Source of the DNA: Cinclus cinclus
Lineage: Eukaryota > Chordata > Aves > Passeriformes > Cinclidae
NCBI RefSeq assembly: GCF_963662255.1
Contig: NC_085047.1
Coordinates: 98,587,619-98,651,618 of the forward strand
DNA: 64,000 nucleotides
Direction of reading: 5' to 3'
How positions within the stretch are numbered: the first letter of the stretch is position 1; the number at the start of each line of letters is the position of its first letter. The position numbers and the translations under genes are program-made. This document shows, in pieces, positions 63,004-64,000 of this stretch. The notes below the pieces were generated by a model that worked only from the letters and a program-made list of their open reading frames with translations, had not been told where the DNA came from and made no database searches.

Positions 63004-64000
63004 AAATATAACAACCTTCTACCATTCAATTTTGATCAGTGCATTTAGTGGTGCATTAGTATAAAACTACAGAATGGAAACCTAGTCATTCCTACAGTTT
63101 TATACATAACCTTGATAACTGAGTAAAATCAGTAAAAACTAAATCAGATTTTCCTTCTACTCAATAACATGCAGTGGTGCCTCAGGTGAGTTTGTGCATC
63201 TACCTTAGAGAAAGACAAGGGCATTGGAAAAAAATACTCTATTGAAACAATGTGAACACAAACCAGGTCAGCTTTCCTTCCAAAGACACAGAATTTTGCT
63301 TGCTAAATTTCATGTCTGTGGACAATTTTGCATATGGAGCCTCTTATTATCAGTATTAACAGCTGACCACCTGTTTTCATTAAAGAACCATTTGCTGGAA
63401 AACATGGAATTATTCTGTTCAACTTCCCAAATTACAGTTATCTGTCTTTAAAAAATGCTGAAGATAGACAAGAGTGCTGCTTTCTGACAATAAAATACTA
63501 TCATGAGCCCATAAACTGGGCTTTAGTTCACCTCTTTTGGTTTGTAATGTCATCAGTATGAAGGCAAAAAAATCTTTGGTTTAATGCAACTTTGAGAATA
63601 CTTAAGAGTAGCTATTTCTAACCATTTAGCAAGAACTCATTTTCAAGACAGCTCCAAATAACTTCCTGTGATTTTTAATTTGGGGGGAAAGAAAATAAGT
63701 AAAAAGAGACAATCACTTGTCTTCTAAGTTTTGTAGGGGAAAAAAAAATACATGTGCAATATCCATGCCCAAAAGGCTTTGAAATAACACTAACTTAGGT
63801 CGCTATATTAAAGTGGGTAAGATTCTTCTGAATATCTTCATATATTTCTGCCTCAACCTTCCTAAGTTTTTTAATGATGTCAGTGATGATTAATTAATCT
63901 TACAAACTGCAAGTAACCTGCTTTTGCTTTCAGATTATACCATTTATTCAGGTGAGAAACTCCAGTTTATCTAAAGAAAAGTCTGATATGGTTGGCTAAA

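Larger units (their letters stand above)
23454..64000 (-). other. ARHGAP6: Long ARHGAP6 intron upstream of exon 2 (partial, over 40 kb)
   Basis: Everything from the exon 2 acceptor to the window's right end is upstream intron. In mammals this intron is very long and hosts amelogenin on the opposite strand, as seen here at about 51.5-53.9 kb. Other contents are CR1 fragments at 26131, 31789 and 52142, short repeats, a poly(C) run at 36344, a G-rich tract at 55557, a GC-stem hairpin at 45172 and a 271-codon minus-strand open frame at 59725. No ARHGAP6 first exon or CpG-island promoter was seen, so it lies beyond 64000. The stretches 23.5-26.1, 26.3-31.7, 32.7-50.4 and 54-64 kb contain no gene I can support. 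Patches around 41.0-41.4, 45.5-45.9, 54.7-55.3 and 62.5-62.9 kb are relatively GC-rich but unrecognised. Confidence 0.85.

Overview
The window reads as vertebrate nuclear DNA, almost certainly from a bird. It is AT-rich, poor in CpG and nearly all intronic. It carries six truncated CR1 (chicken repeat 1) LINE copies with bird-type 3' ends and no mammalian repeats such as Alu or L1. A toothless reptile such as a turtle cannot be fully excluded.

Two real coding exons are present, both on the minus strand. Both match ARHGAP6, a Rho GTPase-activating protein. The exon at 23294-23453 carries 53 codons plus one base (residues starting [14 protein letters not shown]). The exon at 4807-4878 completes the split Asp codon and continues [16 protein letters not shown]. 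Both have GT/AG splice sites and matching phases. Read on the minus strand, the window is: end of a very long upstream intron (64000-23454), exon 2, an 18.4 kb intron, exon 3, then the start of the next intron (4806-1). The first exon, the RhoGAP-domain exons and any CpG-island promoter lie outside.

The main find sits on the plus strand inside the long upstream intron, at about 51.5-53.9 kb: the decayed amelogenin gene (AMEL). In mammals AMELX is nested in antisense orientation in ARHGAP6 intron 1, so position and strand both fit. The large exon 6 is recognisable at both ends: the YGYEPMGGWLHHQ region, broken by a one-base deletion, and the LEPWPATDKTKQEE C-terminus. Exon 7 keeps its acceptor and begins GATTAAAGATCAG, i.e. 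the last codon, the stop and the start of the 3' UTR. Exon 5 survives as a match of about 21 bp followed by a GTGAG donor. Exons 2 and 3 are tentative. A CR1 copy has inserted between exons 5 and 6. This fits the known loss of enamel in toothless birds.

The rest is intron: CR1 fragments at 6.2, 18.1, 21.1, 26.1, 31.8 and 52.1 kb, short simple repeats, and a few AT-rich or GC-rich blocks of unknown role. No tRNA, rRNA, CRISPR, intact mobile element or bacterial or viral gene was seen. Most open frames are chance or antisense readings. One, 271 codons long at 59725-60540 (minus), is longer than expected by chance and is flagged.
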